64,000 nucleotides of DNA from Phytoseiulus persimilis (taxonomy: Eukaryota; Arthropoda; Arachnida; Mesostigmata; Phytoseiidae), in contig CM075104.1 of assembly GCA_037576195.1 (NCBI GenBank), positions 15,330,211 through 15,394,210 of the forward strand. The letters are read 5' to 3'. Position 1 is the stretch's first letter. Each line of letters opens with the position of its first letter. Below the pieces are notes generated by a model. That model was not told where the DNA came from, made no database searches, and worked only from the letters and a program-made list of their open reading frames with translations. Positions 1-13,460 of the stretch are shown one piece after another. A program made the translations under genes and the position numbers.

Positions 1-3000
1 CTACGCGTCGAATCGGTCATCAAGCCATACAAGTGTGGTCGATCACCCAGTTCAGTTCCAGAAGCTGTCCCTAAAGAAACCAGTTTGTTATCCCCGTGCA
101 GATCGTGACACGAAAGAACTCCACCTGTCGTCATCCACTTCTTCGCCTTCCCATTCTCGCTGATAAATAGATTTCGACACTCTGAGTGCGCTTTTCCGTT
201 CGTTGTGCGTCGTTACCACACTGAGGCTGCCACCGTTGGCTTTGTGGCCGTTGTTTCCAGAGGTTTCGACATCTTCAGCGAGAGGAACGAATGGAGGCGT
301 TTTATCCCGCGTACTCTCCTCTCTGGGCAGAAACGGGAGAGGAGGTTCTGAAGGATACACAGTGCAAATCCTGATATACCTGGTTTCCACCCTCTCACGG
401 TTGAGCAGAGAGTAAGCCCGTATAACAGGATCGAGTTGGTTAGCGTGAAAAAAAAACGCGGAGAAGTCGACGCTCAGCTGACAAGATTCGGAAGAGTGGT
501 AAAGCAGCGTATAAAAAAATATGGCTCGGCAGCAGATGAGAGTCATTCCCTGTGTCATCAAATCGCGGCTCTTCATTCCAATCTACGGAATCCCCGTTTC
601 TCAGACTCGGGACACAACACTATCAAATCGCTCTGCGATAGCAACGATTCCTCGAGTTTTGAGCTTTACGACGAACTCGCTCCGACAAAATCAACAGTCA
701 CACCTTGCGCTCAAAAACCTGGAGAATCTACCAAAGCAGAGTCGGCGGTCTTTGAAAGTTCCAGGAGGATTCTAAATCTGGAAGTAATGCATTCTTAGGC
801 AGAGAGGATCAGGAACGTTCACGTTTGCGCTTCTCCAGCTCAAGGATGTTTCCGGAACGGGATGTATGGCGTTGATCCACGTGAGCGACGGATGTTGGCT
901 ACCGTGTGTTTTCCAGGCTGACAGCGCACAGTTTAGGATGATTAGTCTGACCTACTTTCAGGAAAACGAAAGCACGCGTATGCAGGTCCCACATCGCAAG
1001 CTGCGAAAACGCTATTCAGGAAGAATGCGACTATGAGGCTCGTGGGAGGCTTTTTCGTCCACGAACGCGGGAAGGTATCTAGCATACGTTCTTGGCTCCC
1101 AGAAAAGGTTCAAGAGTCTCGATGATCACTCCTGAATGTTCTGATGAGGCACGCGAGAGTGGGATGATCACACACTCTCCGTCCGAAGCACGTCAAAATG
1201 GCGACTGAGGAGGAGGAGGCCGAACAAACAAGTAGCGCTTCATCGACTTGAAGCTGCGCGTGCGTGTAAAATTCAGCCTCCTACTAGCGCCCACAGATTG
1301 CTCGAACATCCTTAACCACGATGTTCGTTTCATCCCTATAGCGAGCGAGCTCTTCGGATACGCCTCGCAAGGAGCCACTGACAGTCTCGAGACAAACGAG
1401 GGCCTTGATCATTGATCACATCCCGATTGGCGACCATAATCCGAATAAGAGTTCATCACAGCGAACATATCGGTGGCAGTGGGATTCCAATGCTCTGCCG
1501 AATGTTCGGTGCGACGAGGACTTCTGGCACAATAGTTTAGCTCCACTGAAGACCATTTCAAGAGCTCCGCTGAAATGCTCGACTTTCTCTACACATCGGA
1601 AGCGTCCGGTAGAAATGGAAAGGTTGTGCGGTGATGGTATGTTTCCTCGTTTCAGACAGTTATGTCATGAATACTTCCAGGTACATCGCAAACCCGGTGC
1701 TGGGTCGAAGTAGCGGTCAATTATCAACCGTGGACACATAAGAGAATAGAGAGTTGCAACATGGTCATCGAATGCAATGGTTTTCGGCATTTTTTCCTCG
1801 GAGTAGAGGGCTCGACACAAGGGGGACGGCCGATATCCGCGCAGAGCAATCTCCGCGAGGCCAACTTCCGCGCAGGGCCGATTTCAGCGCGAAGGAGCCT
1901 TGCGCGTAGGACCATGTGGTACGAAACGGCGTTCGTAACGTTCTCCATGATGATGAGATGAGAGAGAACACGTTCCTGAGGCTAATCGAGAGCTTTTTTG
2001 AATGAACGGTAGGCGATTCCGTAATTCATGGCGATCGCGCAGAGCAAGAACCGAAATCTTCCGCGAGCGTAGCAAGCGGCCGACATTTGTAGGGGCCACA
2101 GTATCACAGCCTCTGCGCTGAAATCGGCCCGCACCCGACACGAGAACAAGTTTCGAGCGCCTTTTTCGGAGCCCCAGAAACGTTTGTTTGTCGATGTCTT
2201 CAAATGAACCTCAGATCGTCTCGTTATTTTCTTTCTCTGATTTGGAGCTGTTTTCAATAAAAGAGATGATTCGATCGGAGATCCCGAATTTTCCTGCTAC
2301 GTCGATTTTCGCTTTGCTGTGAAGACCAGTCTCAGTGTCGCTGCACAAGCCATTGGGACTCTGGATTATAACGCACAGGAGTAGAAACGGCCGGATACGC
2401 GTGCCCCACATGAGTGAGTGCAGGTGGAGTCGGAAAAGCTGTAGATGGGCCCCTTTCGCGAACATCTCAATCGGTCGAATCAACCGCGTCAAAAACGATA
2501 TCGGTCACTCCTGCTGCTGAGACGCTGGAAAACAAACCGGACGTCATGGACAGCAAGTCTCCACTCGGATAGCTGCTGCGGGAATCATCAACTCTCTCAC
2601 TCCGCCGCTGCAGCGGGTTGTTCAACAACGGCGGCGTCTCGTCGCCCGGGGGCTCGCGCAATTTTCCGGTGTACTGTGCTGTAGTCTTCGAGAAATGTTC
2701 GTGTCAGCCGCACGATGATCATTCGCTCCTCTCCGACTTCGCGAGAATGCAGTGTCGGTTGCGAAAATATAGACGGGAAAACAATCATCACATTCTGTAG
2801 CGTGATCAACTTTCTAATGGACGAGTGTTTGAAGTATGAATCCTCTCTGCCGGCAACGCTGAGCCACGGGCTTGTCCGAGATCGCGCGGCGGGAGTCAAG
2901 GCCCAATCTTGGAAGCTATCTCGTGAAAACCGGCAAGCGGATCTCGTATAGCACTTCTCCATCCTGGCAGAGACATCTAATATCGCAGGCTGCAATAGGA

Positions 3001-3350
3001 ACTGAGAATCGAAGCCAGCTGCTGCCGCCGACACCGAGGTTGTCTAAATCGGAGCTTCTTGAGTCAAGAGTTCACGACAAGATGATCCCTCTAAACGCTC
3101 CTTTCTCGCAAACGCCTCCGTGCCGAACCGTCTCCAAGAGAGCTATCCCTGAGAGGATTGACACGCTCGGTAGGAACCTTCAGAATCACTTTACGGGATC
3201 GCTCCCCGCAGGATCAGTGAGGGACGAACTATCTGGGGTCGCGGGAACCATCCAGAAAATGGTTGTCGTCCCGAATTTGGACAAGCTTAGAAACGATGGT
3301 TTCGAGAACTCAATAACCTCGATAAGCAACGTGAATCGAGGTTCGGAGAA
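1..3350. other. No recognised gene
   Basis: I see no protein I can name here. Two open frames on the plus strand have plausible amino-acid composition: about 436-798 (no ATG start, ends TAG) and about 2989-3444, which runs through the G tract. Neither has a clear start, a conserved motif or a matched pair of splice sites. They may be isolated exons or chance frames. Confidence 0.4.
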
Positions 3351-3375
3351 GGGGGGGGGGGGGGGGGGGGGGGGG
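3351..3375 (+). repeat. Poly-G tract, 25 bases
   Basis: An uninterrupted run of 25 G, followed shortly by a second run of six G. It would be read as poly-glycine in the open frame that crosses it. Long G runs are prone to length error in sequencing and can form quadruplex structures. Confidence 0.9.
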
Positions 3376-6300
3376 ATAACGGGGGGCGTGACGAGAAGTC
3401 GTTGCCAGAGGAATCGGATAAACCTTCAGCTTGTGGGACTCTAGCCATCGCTCGAGTCTTCGAATCGTTCGTCGCTTTTATACCGCTACTCAACGACTAG
3501 ATTCACTTGTCGCAATTGGGTTTCCGCAAACGATAACCACAGGCGTGACTGTCGAGTTTAGTTGTTATGCCTCATATTATGGCTCCGTTGTGAGTGCACT
3601 AAGTGCTCCGAGCTGGCCTTGCTAATCCAACGGTCAGCCACCAAGTGGCCAATCGAGATAGATGGGAATATCTATGAATGACCGGTCATAAATAAATTAC
3701 CCGTCGAAACGATGAGTCTCCCTCTTTCTGTCGTCGTTGTCGCCTGGACATCACCCGAGTGAGAGCGTAGGGGAAACAGCAACCGTTCCGCGAGCCTTCG
3801 ACCGTTTCCAGCTGCGATAGCTCGGCACGGTCCGCACGACATGTGCAGGTTCGTCTCATCTAACGCGTGGTCTTCCACGGTCCTGTTTCGGACCCGAAAT
3901 GCTACCAATGCCATTTGCTGATTCTGTGATGGTGTCGGCCAAAGCATTTGGCGGTCATTCGAACGCTCTCCTCTGTTCGAAGCTTCCTTCGATAGCGCCG
4001 CTGTCTCCGCTATTCCGCCCTCGAGCCATCGAATCCGAGCACGATAACGCCCTGTAGCACACTCAACTTCAGCTCTCACCACGCTTGGCTCGAGTTTCAC
4101 AACAAACACTAGAATACAGCTGCCGCCGAAGTTTCCTCCGCCCGCTGCAGTGCTACAAATTGCTGGAGGTTGGAACTTCTCTATCCGCACGGCTCCTGAA
4201 TCGCGAGCCACCCAACCGTGAGCTCGGCGCACCTGTCGCTTTTTGCGAGTGTCATTCTAAATCGAGAAAAATTCCACAAGCATCGGATTCAGCTCTCTGA
4301 AAGCGCTCCGTTGGAAACGACGACTGTTGCCGTTCAGCTCGTCCCGAGCTTCCTGGCGCCCTAACCGACAACAATGCCAATCTTCATTACCATCAGCGTG
4401 TAGAGGAGGCAACGGGCGAACGCGCTGCTCCTGAACCGAGGCGGGGAGAGAGAGAGTTTGGATGAACGTTCGTGCCCGTCTAACTTCTTGTTTCAGTGTG
4501 GCGGAGGTCTTCCCTCGGCATCCGATGACCGCGCCGTTTGGTAAACATTGACACCCGTTGATGCGACGGAGCGCATGTAATGAGCTGAGTAAACGGAGCT
4601 TCTCTTTTCGTAGCAATTGATTATGCTCTTTTCCCTGGCCGTCAGCACGACGAGATGGGGAACCCAATCCGGAGCTCAGCTCAGTCTTCCCCAGGTAACG
4701 GGAACGAAATCAGCGTTCGGCCGTGGCTCATATTGAGGGATTCGCCGCTGCTGATGCCGATTAGTTTTTCAACAGCCCGGGCCGACTCTACGGCCTCGGA
4801 AACGCCACCACAGTGGCGGTTGAAACTCCGCGTCGACGTGACGGCGATCGCCAATTCCCGAAACGCGGCGACGCTACTCTGCGTCGTCGGGAGATTGTTA
4901 CCCTGTCATCCTGAGGAAGTTTCCTACTCACCACAAGCTGCAAACAGGCTGTTTCGGCCTTGCTGTTTCGGCGCGCTGAAAGGTTTTCAATGTTTCGGGT
5001 TTCTCAGGTGACGCATCGCGTGTAGTTTCGCAGCGGCTGACTTGGTAGAGTAATTCACTCTTCCGGGTGCTCCGGGTGCTCCAGTGTGTTTCACTTAGAC
5101 TAAGGACAAGACTGAGTCTCTGGCGGACTCGCGGCTGGCTCGGGATTCTGCGGCGCGCACGCAACAGTGGCTGGCAGAGGATTCGAAGTTTGATTGACGT
5201 TTCCGAGCGACAACGGACGAAGTCTGTCCAAGGTCCGCCTTGCGGAGGGACTTGAGGAAACTCATAATACCGTAGAGCTACCAAAAAGGCAGGTATGAGA
5301 AACGGAGCTACGTAGATCCAGTGCGGATGACGAAACTTCAGAAGGATTGCGCGAGGCAGCGTGGCATGGGAGAACGCCGCCACGCAATGTCCCACCGTCC
5401 TCCTTCAGTCGCGGATGATGAGCTCACTTATGCTCCAAACCTGCATCGGAATCTGAGGCTGTAGATTTTCGTTTGAACGGAGTCGCGTGGAAGGCGATGA
5501 GCTCCGCCGAGCGGATGCGGTGTCAGCAGCTTTCCAGATCCAGTGGCGAAACAGCGGCTCGGAGCTGAATCTCGGAGTCGTGAAGAGCAATCAGGAGCTG
5601 AGTATGGCTGGTTCAGTCGCCGGTCTAGTTGAACGGATTCCCGCATCTGCTCCAACAGAGCAAAGAAGGCTCAGCACACTCTTCACTCGAGGTGTGGTGG
5701 AGAACGGGGGGAGGAGTTTCGAACCTTTCTGCTGGAGTCCTTTCTTACTCTCCGCGGATTGTCGACCTATGAACAGCCAAATGAAATATTTTTTGCGGCA
5801 CGAAATCGCCTGCTCCGACTCCTTGTCATATCACGTATTTTGGGAGGGCGATATTCGCGACGCAGACTCGCAAGATTTTGCGGTCGGACAGATAATCTGC
5901 CGCAACGCTTTTGGTCGGGTGAAGTTTGAAATTGGTTGCTTTCGAGATGGAGGAACCCCGCTCGTCGGACTCCCGCCGACTCGACAAACTTGCCCGAGCT
6001 CTCGGGAAGGTGTTCCGCCGGTCCACTCGGCGGGCAGGGGCCACCAATGCGAGGCTTTCGCGGCTTGAATACCGAATTGTACCGCCTCTCTCACGGGATA
6101 CCCGTGTTTCTTGTCGATGAATTCTTCACTATCTGCCACCAACATATATCAGTGAGGATTTGCCAGTGTGTATTCATATCCGCGGCAAGCGCTGTTCCAC
6201 TAGACTATCCCACTCGAGGAGTCTCTCACGCCCTTTCCATCGTCCGTCACTCCGATGAGGGGCGGAGGGGAGGCCCAAAGCTCACTCGAAATACGTCACG

Positions 6301-9300
6301 GATTCGCGAATATCAGAACCACTGCCCGAGAGATTTGGATTGTTGCGGGCTGTCCGCCGGCTCACAGGAGAAGCTCACCTGCTAACTCAGCCCACATCAG
6401 TCAGAGTTAGAGTTATTGTGGTCCGCTGCGGCCTAATGAGTCTTTTGTCTTGCCCACCTTCCCATTTACCTGACTGCGAGCTTGTTCCCCATCTCATGGA
6501 CTCGGCTGTTTTTCCACGAACAACGAAGAGTGCTCCCGTCCGAGGCATCGGGAGAGAGCGTGATGTTGGATGGGAATGAGTGATACAAACGGAAGGAGGA
6601 ATAAACGGCAAATCCCCCGCATCCCAGTTCCCAAGGAATGCTCTAACAGACCCTCTCCGAAGGAAAACGGGTCAATGAAACCCTAGCTCAGCGCCGGTAG
6701 AGGAAGCCATTCTCTCTAGATGAATTCCGAGCCAACGTCATTCCTCAATCGGAACTTTTTTCGGGAGCGAAGCACTAGAGCGTTTTTCGCTTTAGTGGTG
6801 GACTGACGCATCGGTATGTCGGATGTAATCAGGCCCATCCTGCGCGTGAACCCCGAGTTTTTTTCTCTCGCCTCGTGGGCCCTATTTTGAGCTACGCACA
6901 CGCGTCCGCGGTGGCCACATCGGCCCTGCTGAACTAGAGCTAGAATGCGCTTTTTGCTGTTTTTCTTTCGAATGGTCCCCGGGCGAAAACTCCGCCCAGT
7001 CGGAACTTTCCGCAGCTTGCAGAGTTCTGCTCGCCTTCATCACAGCTGGCATCGTGAGACTGTGTGTGTTAGTCTTTCGAGGATCGGAATCAGATGAGGT
7101 CTCACAGAAATACACCAAGGTAGACTGCCGCCCACTTCAGGTACTTCCAAGTTATACCCCGATGCCGCACTCGCGGCAACAACCCTCATACGTGGGATTA
7201 GCGGCATGAATTCCTTTCAAATGTTCCGCTTTGTTGAACACGAACGAAACGCTGCTCGGCATCGAACGGGTGAGCTTGGTGTCGCCCTGACGAACCTGTT
7301 CCGTGCTCTGCTGGGCGGAGGTCGGCTTGTCGGCACAGGATGAAGAGCATCTTTGCCAAGTTTTCGAATTGGAGTAAATCGAAGGCCCCCGATCTTCTGA
7401 TCCTGGAATCTCAATTGTCGAGCCGGAGGTTTGTTCTCATGGCGTCGTCGGTTGGTTGTTTGGGGCAAGATCGTGCTTTCCCCGAGGGGGTGCTATTCGA
7501 AAATTTGCTAAAAGCCGAGCTCTCGCAGGGAAACCTCACCCTCTCAGTCAAGGGGAGGGGGGAAGCCGCTACTGCTCGCCTGATTACCTCTTAATAGGTT
7601 TGGAATCTAAACGAAATCAAGGGACTCGACTCCTTTGGGTACAGCGTCCGCGGGGCAAACTTTTGAGCATGAATTCTGAGGCTCATCATCAGCGCCAGGG
7701 ATCTGTCAAGTGAACTCTCCACTTCCGATCCGGAAACTCGTGGACACCGGTGTTTTCTTCCCTCCGGTGTGATCCACTTGGAGTTGACTCCCCCGGGTCA
7801 CAACAGTCGAATCACGTGGGACTTGAGTTCCTTTTCCCCTGGTTGCAGATGCGCCAGAATGCGTCTGCGGAATACAATCGAAGTTTGTCCATACCTACAA
7901 CATGTGATCTTCTGCGCCTCTGACTGTCGACGGGAAGCTCCTCCAATTTGGACGGAGTTTTTCTTTCAGATGGTGCTCGCGGCCCGAGTGGATTTATGAA
8001 CGAGCTTCCTACCTCGAGTACATACATCATGAATCAGCCCGCTACTGTTTTCTGATCCTCGGGTTATTTGCGGCTGGGTGCTACCTAAAAATTGGGGAGT
8101 CGTCTCCGTTGTCCAAAAGACGGGCGGAAGAACGGCATGGATGACATTCGGAGGAAATGCTGTGTTCTCGACGTGTATCTCTTTCAAGCACGCCGCGGCG
8201 AACTCCTAGCTCTTCCCATGATCCACGGCCAAACCGGTCCTACCGCAGAACACCCGACGTGAGCCTCCGGAGAAAAACCTCCTCAAGTGGTCGGGCTTGC
8301 AATGATATATGCAGATCGGATGTTTCTCAGAGAGGGGTATGAGTTCGGCCTGTCGAGAGTGCTGTCCTCGAAGTTGGTCGCCACTTGGAGCTGACCGTGA
8401 AGCACCTGGTATTCCATCACACCGAGCTTGCATGGATGGGATCCTTTGCGTAGGAGCTATAAGTGATCGGGCGCCGAATCGTACACGGGTGTAACGGGAG
8501 ATTTGCACGATGTAGGAGGAGAGCAGCACGTTTCCGTGCCAATAAATCGTATGCGAGGACCAGATTTCGAGCGACAGATCGTGAGATCTTACGAGATAAG
8601 CTACCCCATCCATGAGTGCTCAGGTCTGTGGGTCACGGCTTACAATATACTAATGGAGCGGAAATTGTGTTCTGAAGGGAGCCTGAGTCCTGTCCTGAGC
8701 AGGTTGGGCCGCCCTCAATTTTTCCTCTCTATTGCTCAGCACATAAATTCGGAATATTGCTGGAAGAAATTCCATGATACACTGCTCCTATCCGATCCTT
8801 CAGGATGAACATCCGGTCTCCTCGGGAGCGGATAACATAGATGGCTGCTGGATACGCAACCCAACGGGAAGGCTCAAGAATGTAGGACGTCGGAAAAACC
8901 TGGGCTACCGTTAATCTCCCGCTCAACGTTTCCCCGCTCCCACAGCTTCGGTCTGGTTCTGAACTGCCTCCAGCTTTCCCAAGAGTCCCACGAGTTTCCT
9001 CCGCTGCTCCTTATTTCGAGAAGCTCTCCGTGTTCCTTGCTCCGTTCGTATGCATGCTCATTCTTGAACGATCGAGACCGAGAACCAACCTGCGCAGCAT
9101 GTTGCTTTCGTTCTCACCTTCCCCTACACTCCCTGAATTCCTGCAGTTACAGTTTTGGTTCCAGCTGCTTTTCGCTGGAGCTCACTTTGTCCAAATGAAC
9201 AGTCACTCCAAAGCGTAACACGCAGCATTCCATTTTTCGAGCGAGTGCCGTTCATGGTTCACAGTCCTCCATGCACGACCCCGTCTCAGAACACAGAGCT

Positions 9301-10770
9301 TCACAGAAACCTGTTTTTTCGTGAGAGCAGAAAGAGCCGCTGGTGTGTCGGGCGCCTCGGCTACTCGAAAAAGTTTTCGCGCGAACGAGAACGGATGGAG
9401 GAGGAATGGAATCGAGTTCGTCGAACGATCCCATCTGTTGTTCTCAACATCCCACCCATCCCGCGAGCGCGTTACGTTTTCAATCACTTATTCAGTCTGG
9501 CTTTCCTCCCCGTGTGGAGAGTAACTCGGTCGGATACACAAGCACGCGGGTAGCGATAGCAGGACGACCGTCGGTTTGCCCAAGGCACACTCAATTCACG
9601 TGACTCGCCCATCAGGCTCGAGGCATAGCATCGCCACCGTGGGCTGAGGCCTCCTTAACTCTGGGTCGGTCCTTTGGCCGCCTGCCCCGAAACCCGCCGG
9701 AGCGACCGCTGAAGGAGTTTTCCTCCTCGTTGTCATCCTATTCCGGCTCCGACCGGGTCCGGGGGTTCTCGTGCCCCGCTTAATTTCCGCCCAGAGTGGA
9801 GTCCTTTTCGCGGTCGCTTCTCTGGGAAAATTATGTCTCCTCGACTGAATAACAAACCGAGTGAGCTGAGTGAGTCGTCCGATCCACGCGGGGACGTGAC
9901 ACTCGTCCCGAGTGGAAGATTAACTCGGGAGGAAAGTCGAAAAATTGAAGAGCTCATTGAGGGGAGGGGGGTCTTTCTGAATTGTTTGAGGTCACCCTCG
10001 ACTTCATCGTTTCCGTGTGATTCTCGATACACAGCTCCTTTGTTCTCTAGAGGAGTCCAAAGAACCGCCGATGTGGATCGAGTCACCGTGTGAGAGTAGC
10101 GTGCCGGAATAGCGTGCGTGTGTGGCGTGCACATCTGTAATGCGAGCCAGAACTCAGTAGCAACATGTCTCTCGACGATAATGCGCGAAATCATTCCGGA
10201 GCATTGTCTCTCTTTGCGAACCGCCGGTTGAAGAAGGGGCGGCAACTGGGATCGGGAGGAGATGTGTAAATATTCTTATATCGTTATGCGCCAGCACGTA
10301 CACAGCCTTGTGGGTCATATTTCATCACACGTGTATGTAACTCTCAGTCGCCGTCATACCGCCAAGAGTGTTCGGGAAAAAACCGTGGGCGTTTCCGTGG
10401 GACAGGAGTCTTCGGTGTGCGTCAAGGCGGCAGCGATTTCGGGCGTCCACGAGATCCGTCGAGAAAGCTATTGTGCTCAAGATTTGCCGAGTTGGAACGT
10501 TGGCTGACGTTATCAGCAGCACCTGACTGTACCAGGGACTCAGCTGTTGGGGAGTTCCCGGAAACACGGGCCACGTTGTTGACGGCGCGTGCACTCAACG
10601 TTGTACACGTTGGGTTGGTTTCCCATTATCTTCGTTGGGAATCCGCATTGTCGTCGAGAGTTGATTTCGGGAGAATTGCGACTAGATTGAATCAACGGCA
10701 CCTGTCGAGTCCCGAAAACGCTCTCCCCGCTCTCTTCGGAAATCGAGATAGTTCCAGCCGCTTTGCATAA
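3376..10770. other. No recognised gene
   Basis: Many open frames of 60-190 codons occur on both strands, but none shows a family motif. A plus-strand ORF at 9833-10093 (ATG start, 86 codons, charged composition with a basic/acidic helix-like stretch) is the most protein-like. A plus-strand frame ending at a good GTGAGT donor near 3591 has one Cys in an Ig-like context but no partner Cys or Trp. I do not call either a gene. Confidence 0.35.
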
Positions 10771-10773
10771 ACG

Positions 10774-10826
10774 CTCTCTCTCTCTCTCTCAGTGCGGTGT
10801 CAGGTTGACTCCCTCTCTCTCTCCCT
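10774..10826. repeat. CT-rich microsatellite
   Basis: A (CT)n run of about 17 bases, then a short unique spacer, then a second CT-rich block. Similar short CT runs occur near 35.3 kb. Other short tandem runs in the window are (CGAC)4 at 13725-13740 and a CCAG/CCAA run near 33.74-33.78 kb. Confidence 0.75.
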
Positions 10827-11529
10827 TTTCCTTTCGAGTGGTTCATTGACATTGACGGATCAGCAGAGCGTGACGTCACAGGAGAGTGCGATTCCTTGAG
10901 GTCCTTTTTTGAAGTGCTCTGAATAGTAAATGCTTCGTTTCGTCTCTGGCATTATTTGGACGACTCCGTGGGGAACACTTAATGTGAATCACCGGTGGCA
11001 AGGAGCAGAGATCACACGTAGGGCTAAATGTGGCCTGATCGCGGGATGAAGCCAACAACGACAGCAGCCTCGACAACGACTCCGAACACCGACAACATCA
11101 ATATCAACGCAGCATGGACAACAATGTCAACAGGAGACGGGGCAAGGAGAACCACCTCAAGCAAAACGAGAGTCACCGAGTTTTCGCTTTCCTCCCTCTG
11201 ATATTCCCTTTCGCATGCTCCCGACTTTTTCGCGGAGCTAGGAGTCTGCCGCGGATTGCCGCGAGCGCCTGCAACCGAAAGAGAGTTGGGAGACGGGGGA
11301 AACATATTCTCAGCAGAGAGGGAGCCCTCAGATCGTGTTTGAGCTGAGTGGCTGCAATGAGAAGCCGAGTTGACCGAAATCGAGTTTGTTTTTTGCGTCC
11401 TCTGTTTCCCGTTCGCCCCGAACGAGAGGAGCGCTCGCTCGGGACAACGTTAGGAAAGCCAGCCACCGGGGTAAATCTATTGTCGAAGTCCGCGGAAGCC
11501 ACGAAGCGTTTATATCCCCATTCTACTTC

Positions 11530-13460
11530 CGACTGATGTCGACGACGAACGCTCTGAGAACCAGCGTCCTCCTAAGCCCTCTTGTCGTTCTTTTCCTCGA
11601 CGGCGACAGCTCTGCGCGAGGAGAACTCAACGATAGGAGGCAGATTTCTGTCTCTCCTCGCGTGGAAGAAGGTGACTGACGGTCGACGAATTCCGAGCCC
11701 AGGAGACGTCTTATATAGGATCGCTGGCAGACTTATCATTCGACGCAGGGGCCAACCGGTCGGTCGGTCGGCCTGCGACCCAGCCAGAGAGCCGAACAGC
11801 CATCGGAAGGCATTCAATGCCTCTCGTTCGTCTGGTGGTCTCTCCACCTGTGGCTGGCTGAACGCCGAGCTTCCATACGGCCGTCAGAGACATTCGAGGG
11901 GTCGGAAGTCATCGCTCCCTCTCTTCCTGATCTTCTTCCAGTCTTCTGCTGTGTTGGATGAGCCGTCCTCCACTTTCTTCCGGCGCCCTTCAATGCAACT
12001 CTGGAAAGGAATCGCAAGCTCCGAGGGGCCACTTCCATTCCTCTCCTCTTGGACGCATCGGAAGTCAATTCTCTCCGAGAGATTGCGCATTCTCTCTCTC
12101 TCGAACCTATCTCACAACGGGGGGATCTCTCAGATAGCACACGCCCTGATGAACACCGGTCGCAACTTCCCGACTTTGTTGCACCAAGATCGATTTCGGG
12201 AACCCCCGACGAGATTCCTGTCCGTGTTCGACCTGATCCTCATCATTTTCGGCAGTGGTAGAGTTCCCTTCGGAGGCTCCGGCGGCTGTCTCGACACCGA
12301 GATCATTTTTCCGTTCTTCCTGGTCCCGATATCTCTCTGCACGAGTGAGGAATCCATTCGCTCGGTTGACCAAAGAATACAGAACAGCGATCCTGTCGTC
12401 GGGTGGAACATGCAGCGCATGGATCGAAGAGCAGTCGTCGCTTGTTGACGGTTATGCTCGGACATATCGAACGTTGATGCCCTCATCGGCTCCCAACAGG
12501 TATTCAGGCCGCTTTCTGATGCTGACTCAGCGATTGTCGACGCTCACGCCACGAGTGAACAACGTTCCCGATCTCAAATCAAGATTCAGTCAAAGTGGCC
12601 GGATACTGCGCTTCAATCGAGCATCGCCCCCAGTCCACTCCTCGCTGCGGACATTGTTCAGCCAGGTCGGATATAAGGCCAGCGCGCACCACGGTCACTC
12701 ACGGCAATCGAGTTCTGGTCGACTCTTGATCAGCCTCGGAGTTATAGCCGGGGTCAGCCTGTCCTGCGACGAGCGGAGCGTGGTTCTCCTTCCCGCAAGG
12801 CTCTCCGCCGCAGGGATATCGATCGACGACTCGCGTCCCTCCTCGAAAACTCTCAGGCCCGCCTCACTACCTGCCTCGTTGGAGGATTTCAAGGTCCTCA
12901 ATATGATCAATGTCAGGAGCTTTTTTGAGATGTTTTCTTCGGCGGTCAGCGAGACATTGAGGTGGGGACCAATGCCTGGCAACCGTGGAGAGCTAGCGGC
13001 GCTTTCGGTTCGATTCCCCGAATGTTCTCGCTCGGGGTTCGAGCTCCAGAATCTCGGGACAACCGCACCCCATCGGCCCGACTCCGACAACACCGCTCGA
13101 TTCGTCCGGAAACCGACGAAACTTCACCGCAGCACGCGCGTGCGTGCATGGATGAACATGTCCATCCCTCGATCAACGAGGCTTCAGAGGCCCCGTAACC
13201 GATTTCTTCGGAGCTCAACCCGGCGTTTGTATGGCTTGTCCGTAACTGACGTAAATGGACCCTCCGAAGACTACGGCTCTCCGTGGATCATGAGAACCTT
13301 GGCAGCAGAACCAATCGATTGCGGAGCGCGTAGAGCCTTTCGAAGTAGTTCACGGATCAAGTCCCGACTTTTCGCCGGAAAATTTATAGAATCGCAGCTC
13401 TGTCTTCGAAGTTACGAGAAGCGCAATCGACGAACGAGTCCCGGTCCGAAATAGGGCCCA
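11530..13460 (+). pseudogene. Possible decayed coding region, unassigned
   Basis: All three plus frames are unusually open here. One frame has a 399-codon ORF (12255-13454), the longest in the window, but its product is dominated by Ser and Arg, as expected of a shifted shadow frame. The neighbouring frames give more natural, acid/base-balanced protein: 12049-12261 in one frame, then roughly 12330-12680 and 12720-13198 in another, broken by a few stop codons and frame changes. This is what an old gene or retroelement gag region with frameshifts would look like. I recognise no zinc knuckle, protease or polymerase motif, so the origin is unknown. The alternative is a GC-rich non-coding segment with few stops. 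Confidence 0.25.

Noticed and set aside
3431..3594. Possible immunoglobulin-domain exon ending at GTGAGT
   Set aside because: One Cys in a suitable context but no Trp or second Cys, and no convincing acceptor.
3672..4232. 186-codon minus-strand ORF
   Set aside because: No motif, natural start or splice context; GC-rich chance frame.
12255..13454. 399-codon ORF as a genuine protein
   Set aside because: Composition is dominated by Ser and Arg and lacks any motif; a neighbouring broken frame looks more like real protein.
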